A stretch of 64,000 nt of DNA from Macrococcoides equi (GTDB lineage Bacteria > Bacillota > Bacilli > Staphylococcales > Staphylococcaceae): NCBI RefSeq assembly GCF_047425865.1, contig NZ_CP179735.1. One strand, 5' to 3'. The notes under the pieces were generated by a model. The model saw nothing but the letters and a program-made list of their open reading frames with translations, did no database searches and had not been told where the DNA came from. The position numbers and the translations under genes were made by a program. Below, in pieces: positions 61,235-64,000 of this stretch (the stretch's first letter is position 1; the number at the start of each line of letters is the position of its first letter).

Positions 61235-62968
61235 TTAGATGCGCTCCTTTACTTCAATTACTTCATTAATTTTCGCTTCAATTTCTTTCGGTAAGAAAGG
61301 TGTACCATCGTATTTTGTATAATTTGTAATCTTACCTTGATGCATCGTATTCATTTTAATGATGCTTGACAATTGACCTGCATAATTATGTTCTGCGACA
61401 ATTACGCGTTTTGCTTTATTGATTGCATCTTGAACTTCATCAACTGGGAATGGATGTAATTGTTTAATATGAAGATGATTGACTTTACCATCAATACGTT
61501 CAATTGCTTCATCAATCGCACCGTAAGTTGATAAGTATCCGATAACTAAAACATCTGCTTCTGGATGATTTTCCTGATAATCTACAGGTTCAGAAATCTT
61601 TAACTGCTCAATTTTACGCATGCGCTTTTCCATTTGTTTTGCACGGTTGACTGGACTTTCTGACGGCTTACCCTCTTCTGTATGTTCAACACCTGTTACA
61701 TGGTGGATACCATTTTTAACACCTGGAATAACACGTGGTGATATACCACTTTCAGTTACTTCATAACGCTTGAAGTATGATTTATCTTCACGCGCTTCAA
61801 CCTCAGTAATTAAGTTACCACGGTCTATCTTGATTCTATTAAAATCCAAATTCGGAACCGTATGTTTACCCATTGAAAGTTGTAAGTCACTAAGTAAAAT
61901 AACCGGACATTGATATTGTTCAGCTAAGTTAAACGCCTCTGCAGTTAAATAGAATGCATCTTCAGCGGTCGTTGGTGCAAGGACGATTTTTGGAATATCA
62001 CCATGTGTCCCATAAATCATCTGCATTAAATCAGATTGTTCCTGTTTTGTCGGTAATCCAGTTGAAGGACCCCCACGCATCGTATTGATGACCACAAATG
62101 GTTGCTCTGTCATACCACTTAATCCAATTGCTTCCATCATTAATGAAAGACCTGGACCTGCTGAAGCTGTAAATGCACGTACACCACCGTAGTTTACACC
62201 GATTGCCATAACCGCTGCTGCAATTTCATCTTCTGTTTGAATGACCGTTCCACCGAATTCTGGTAATTTATCAATCATATATTCCATGATTTCACTTGCT
62301 GGTGTAATTGGATATGCTGCCATAAATCGTGCTCCACCTGTAAGTGCACCTAAAGAAATAGCATCATTACCGATCATATATAAATGACCTTCCTCTGTAG
62401 AAGGATTTAATGAAAATGTATGAAAATCTTCTTGCTCCATTAAATCAAAACCAGCATGCAATGCTTGTTTATTTAATGCACAGATTTTCTCACCCTTTTT
62501 GCCAAATATATCATCAACCAATACTTCGAAATGTTTAAGATCAACACCAATCAAACTCGCGCTAGCACCTACCGCTACCATATTTTTCATTAAAGCTGTG
62601 CCTAGCTCTTTCGCTACCTCTGTAAAAGCCATTGAAACAAACTTACCTTTATAATCATCTGGAGCAACTGGATCAAACTTGCTATCCGCTAAAATAATAC
62701 CTGTAGCATTCATCTCATGATAGTTGACATCAATTGTTTCCTGATCAAAAGCAACTAAAATATCTAAATCATCACTGATTGAATGAACCCTTGAAGTAGA
62801 AACACGTATTTTGTTATTGGTATGTCCACCTTTAATACGGCTGGAAAAATGTCTGTATCCATATAAATAATAGCCTAAACGGTTTAAAGCAGTTGAAAAA
62901 ATTTCACCAGTACTTTCTATTCCTTCACCTTGCTGACCGCCGACTTTCCAAGAAATTTGAGATTTCAT
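61235..62968 (-). CDS. korA: 2-oxoacid:ferredoxin oxidoreductase, fused gamma-alpha subunit
   Basis: About 577 residues. The N-terminal gamma domain begins WKVGGQQGEGIESTGEIF and has SRIKGGHTNNKIRVS; the alpha part starts near residue 200 (YMIGNDAISLGALTGGARFM) with AYPITPASEIMEYM and FTASAGPGLSLMMEAIGL. The gamma-alpha fusion and two-subunit layout match the KorAB type. The start at 62968 follows TAGGAGGG; the frame extends 16 codons upstream without a binding site. Confidence 0.94.
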   Translation of the reverse strand: MKSQISWKVGGQQGEGIESTGEIFSTALNRLGYYLYGYRHFSSRIKGGHTNNKIRVSTSRVHSISDDLDILVAFDQETIDVNYHEMNATGIILADSKFDPVAPDDYKGKFVSMAFTEVAKELGTALMKNMVAVGASASLIGVDLKHFEVLVDDIFGKKGEKICALNKQALHAGFDLMEQEDFHTFSLNPSTEEGHLYMIGNDAISLGALTGGARFMAAYPITPASEIMEYMIDKLPEFGGTVIQTEDEIAAAVMAIGVNYGGVRAFTASAGPGLSLMMEAIGLSGMTEQPFVVINTMRGGPSTGLPTKQEQSDLMQMIYGTHGDIPKIVLAPTTAEDAFYLTAEAFNLAEQYQCPVILLSDLQLSMGKHTVPNLDFNRIKIDRGNLITEVEAREDKSYFKRYEVTESGISPRVIPGVKNGIHHVTGVEHTEEGKPSESPVNRAKQMEKRMRKIEQLKISEPVDYQENHPEADVLVIGYLSTYGAIDEAIERIDGKVNHLHIKQLHPFPVDEVQDAINKAKRVIVAEHNYAGQLSSIIKMNTMHQGKITNYTKYDGTPFLPKEIEAKINEVIEVKERI

Positions 62969-63011
62969 ATGTACCCTCCTACTATAATCACTTATTCTAA
63001 TATAACAAAGA

Positions 63012-63039
63012 ACCACCTGTCTTTACATAGACAAGTGGT
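63012..63039 (-). terminator. Terminator of the 166-residue unknown gene and ymdB
   Basis: ACCACCTGTCT / AGACAAGTGGT with one mismatch and a 6-base loop; the minus strand continues TCTTTGTT. It lies directly upstream of korA. Confidence 0.72.
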
Positions 63040-63074
63040 CTGAATGATAAAAATCAGTCGAATGGCCGATAGCA

Positions 63075-63575
63075 CTATATTAGATAATCTTCCAAATTTA
63101 TCTCTCCATAAGATGCTTCATACTTATCAATAAATTCTTGGGTCTCCAGATAAATATATTTAGCAAGTTCCGGTTTTACAATAATATTGCTAATTTTCTG
63201 TTCTTCATCCGGACCTTCAAATAAATATTCTAAAATAAATGAAATTGGACTTGAACTAATAGTTATATGATTTACGTAATGTAATGAATAATCAATTTCC
63301 TTAATTTCATTATTAAGATGTGAAAATTTTTCATTAGGAAATCTTTTAATTTTATACTCTATTTTTTCAAATTCCTCAATTACATCAGCAATAATTCCAT
63401 TTATCAATTTTGCACTAACGATATTCATTACCAATCGATATTGATTAATGATTCCATTATTATCCAACTGCTTAAAACTAATAATAATATCATCGCATAT
63501 TTCTTCGACACTTACATAATTAAAATAAAGATGCTCTCCATTAAAATTTAGTTTTGAATTTTTCTTTTTAAACAT
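63075..63575 (-). CDS. Hypothetical 166-residue protein between ymdB and korA
   Basis: An acidic soluble protein with no recognised domain. It begins MFKKKNSKLNFNGEHLYFNY, has IKEIDYSLHYVNHITISSSP in the middle, and ends EFIDKYEASYGEINLEDYLI. The mixed beta/alpha pattern resembles no family I know. GAGAAGAGG-type bases precede the ATG. It lies 16 bases downstream of ymdB, so they are probably cotranscribed; codon use is AT-rich, suggesting an acquired gene. Staphylococci usually have ymdB next to korA. Confidence 0.6.
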   Translation of the reverse strand: MFKKKNSKLNFNGEHLYFNYVSVEEICDDIIISFKQLDNNGIINQYRLVMNIVSAKLINGIIADVIEEFEKIEYKIKRFPNEKFSHLNNEIKEIDYSLHYVNHITISSSPISFILEYLFEGPDEEQKISNIIVKPELAKYIYLETQEFIDKYEASYGEINLEDYLI

Positions 63576-63591
63576 ATCCTCTTCTCACTTT

Positions 63592-64000
63592 CTATTTCAA
63601 CGGATTATCCTGGTTGATTAATATTCTCTCTATTTTCTTTGTTGTGCCGTCTGTTTTAAGCTCAATAAACACTCCACTTAAAACGCCACGTCCTTTATCT
63701 GGTACGACATGTTTCACCGGCATAGAGGTTAAGAAACGATGAATGACTTCATCCTTATTGATACCTAATATACCATCATAATACCCTGTCATTCCGACAT
63801 CAGTAATAAATCCTGTTCCGGCGTTCAGTATACGGTTATCGCTTGTTTGTATATGGGTGTGTGTCCCCACAACAACACTCGCACGTCCATCTACATAATA
63901 ACCGAACGCACCTTTTTCACTCGTCGTTTCCGCATGAAAATCAACAAAGATATAGTCTGTTTCTTTTTTTGCCACATCATATAAAGTATCAAACTTTTTG
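63592..64000 (-). CDS. ymdB: YmdB-type metallophosphoesterase, 5' part cut by window edge
   Basis: The C-terminal 135 residues of a TIGR00282/YmdB phosphodiesterase, running off the right edge. The visible catalytic part has DYIFVDFHAETTSEKGAFGY, VVVGTHTHIQTSDNRIL and ITDVGMTGYYDGILGINKDEV, including the metal-ligand histidines. The frame is open past 63975 (KKFDTLYDVAKK), so the GTG there is internal. YmdB proteins cleave 2',3'-cyclic nucleotides and affect biofilm formation in Bacillus. Confidence 0.93.
   Translation of the reverse strand, partial: KKFDTLYDVAKKETDYIFVDFHAETTSEKGAFGYYVDGRASVVVGTHTHIQTSDNRILNAGTGFITDVGMTGYYDGILGINKDEVIHRFLTSMPVKHVVPDKGRGVLSGVFIELKTDGTTKKIERILINQDNPLK

Noticed and set aside
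1..64000. tRNA, rRNA or prophage genes
   Set aside because: No cloverleaf or rRNA-like stretch was recognised, and no phage structural, integrase or lysis gene was seen. The search was by eye.

Overview
The window is low-GC Gram-positive chromosome. Gene content and order point to the family Staphylococcaceae: a divergent sosA/lexA pair, then tkt, YneF and ccdA/ccdC; hom-thrC-thrB; glnR-glnA; hflX, hfq, miaA; glpD/K/F/P; mutL/mutS; ricA/miaB; the 2-oxoacid:ferredoxin oxidoreductase genes and ymdB. Low GC and several differences from Staphylococcus aureus (ZinT and ZnuA domains on separate proteins, a ThiXYZ-like operon under a TPP riboswitch) would suit Macrococcus or a close relative. That genus call is inference. 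No rRNA, tRNA, CRISPR array or prophage was found.

Layout. 1-7.3 kb: DUF2922/DUF1659 pair, cytochrome c biogenesis genes ccdC/ccdA, a low-complexity lipoprotein, transketolase, and the SOS switch (sosA and lexA diverging over three LexA boxes). 7.3-17.1 kb: a zinc-starvation region with four Zur-type palindromes, driving a stand-alone ZinT lipoprotein, a COG0523 GTPase plus zinc-free S14, a ZnuA/AdcA lipoprotein, and a second COG0523 GTPase with an L33 paralogue and a flavoprotein. A VOC protein, a degenerate Nudix-like protein, a CAP-domain protein and guaC sit within it. 17.1-24.7 kb: LysP-type permease, a small unknown, a HAD phosphatase, and the threonine branch (hom-thrC-thrB opposed by an aspartokinase). 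24.7-33.5 kb: DUF2332 and KTSC proteins, glnRA, ynbB, hflX, glutathione peroxidase, hfq, miaA and a hydrolase. 33.5-38.3 kb: glycerol regulon with a GlpP-type leader terminator and a cre site on the promoter. 38.3-45.3 kb: mutL, mutS, thiW, ricA, miaB.

45.4-60.3 kb looks like an accessory block between conserved genes. It holds an unrecognised two-gene operon, a YtrA-type GntR/ABC operon with a perfect palindromic operator, an array of four 41-bp hairpin repeats, a heterodimeric ABC exporter, a DedA protein, an IS1182-family element inserted in a palindromic terminator, a TPP-riboswitch-controlled thiamine-precursor ABC operon, and a secreted NlpC/P60 hydrolase. The window ends with korA/korB, one unknown gene, and ymdB cut by the edge.

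The best candidates for something undescribed are the two-gene operon at 45.4-47.3 kb, the 41-bp hairpin array at 50.1-50.3 kb, and the flavoprotein at the end of the zinc-starvation operon. No complete, clearly new defence or mobile system was seen.
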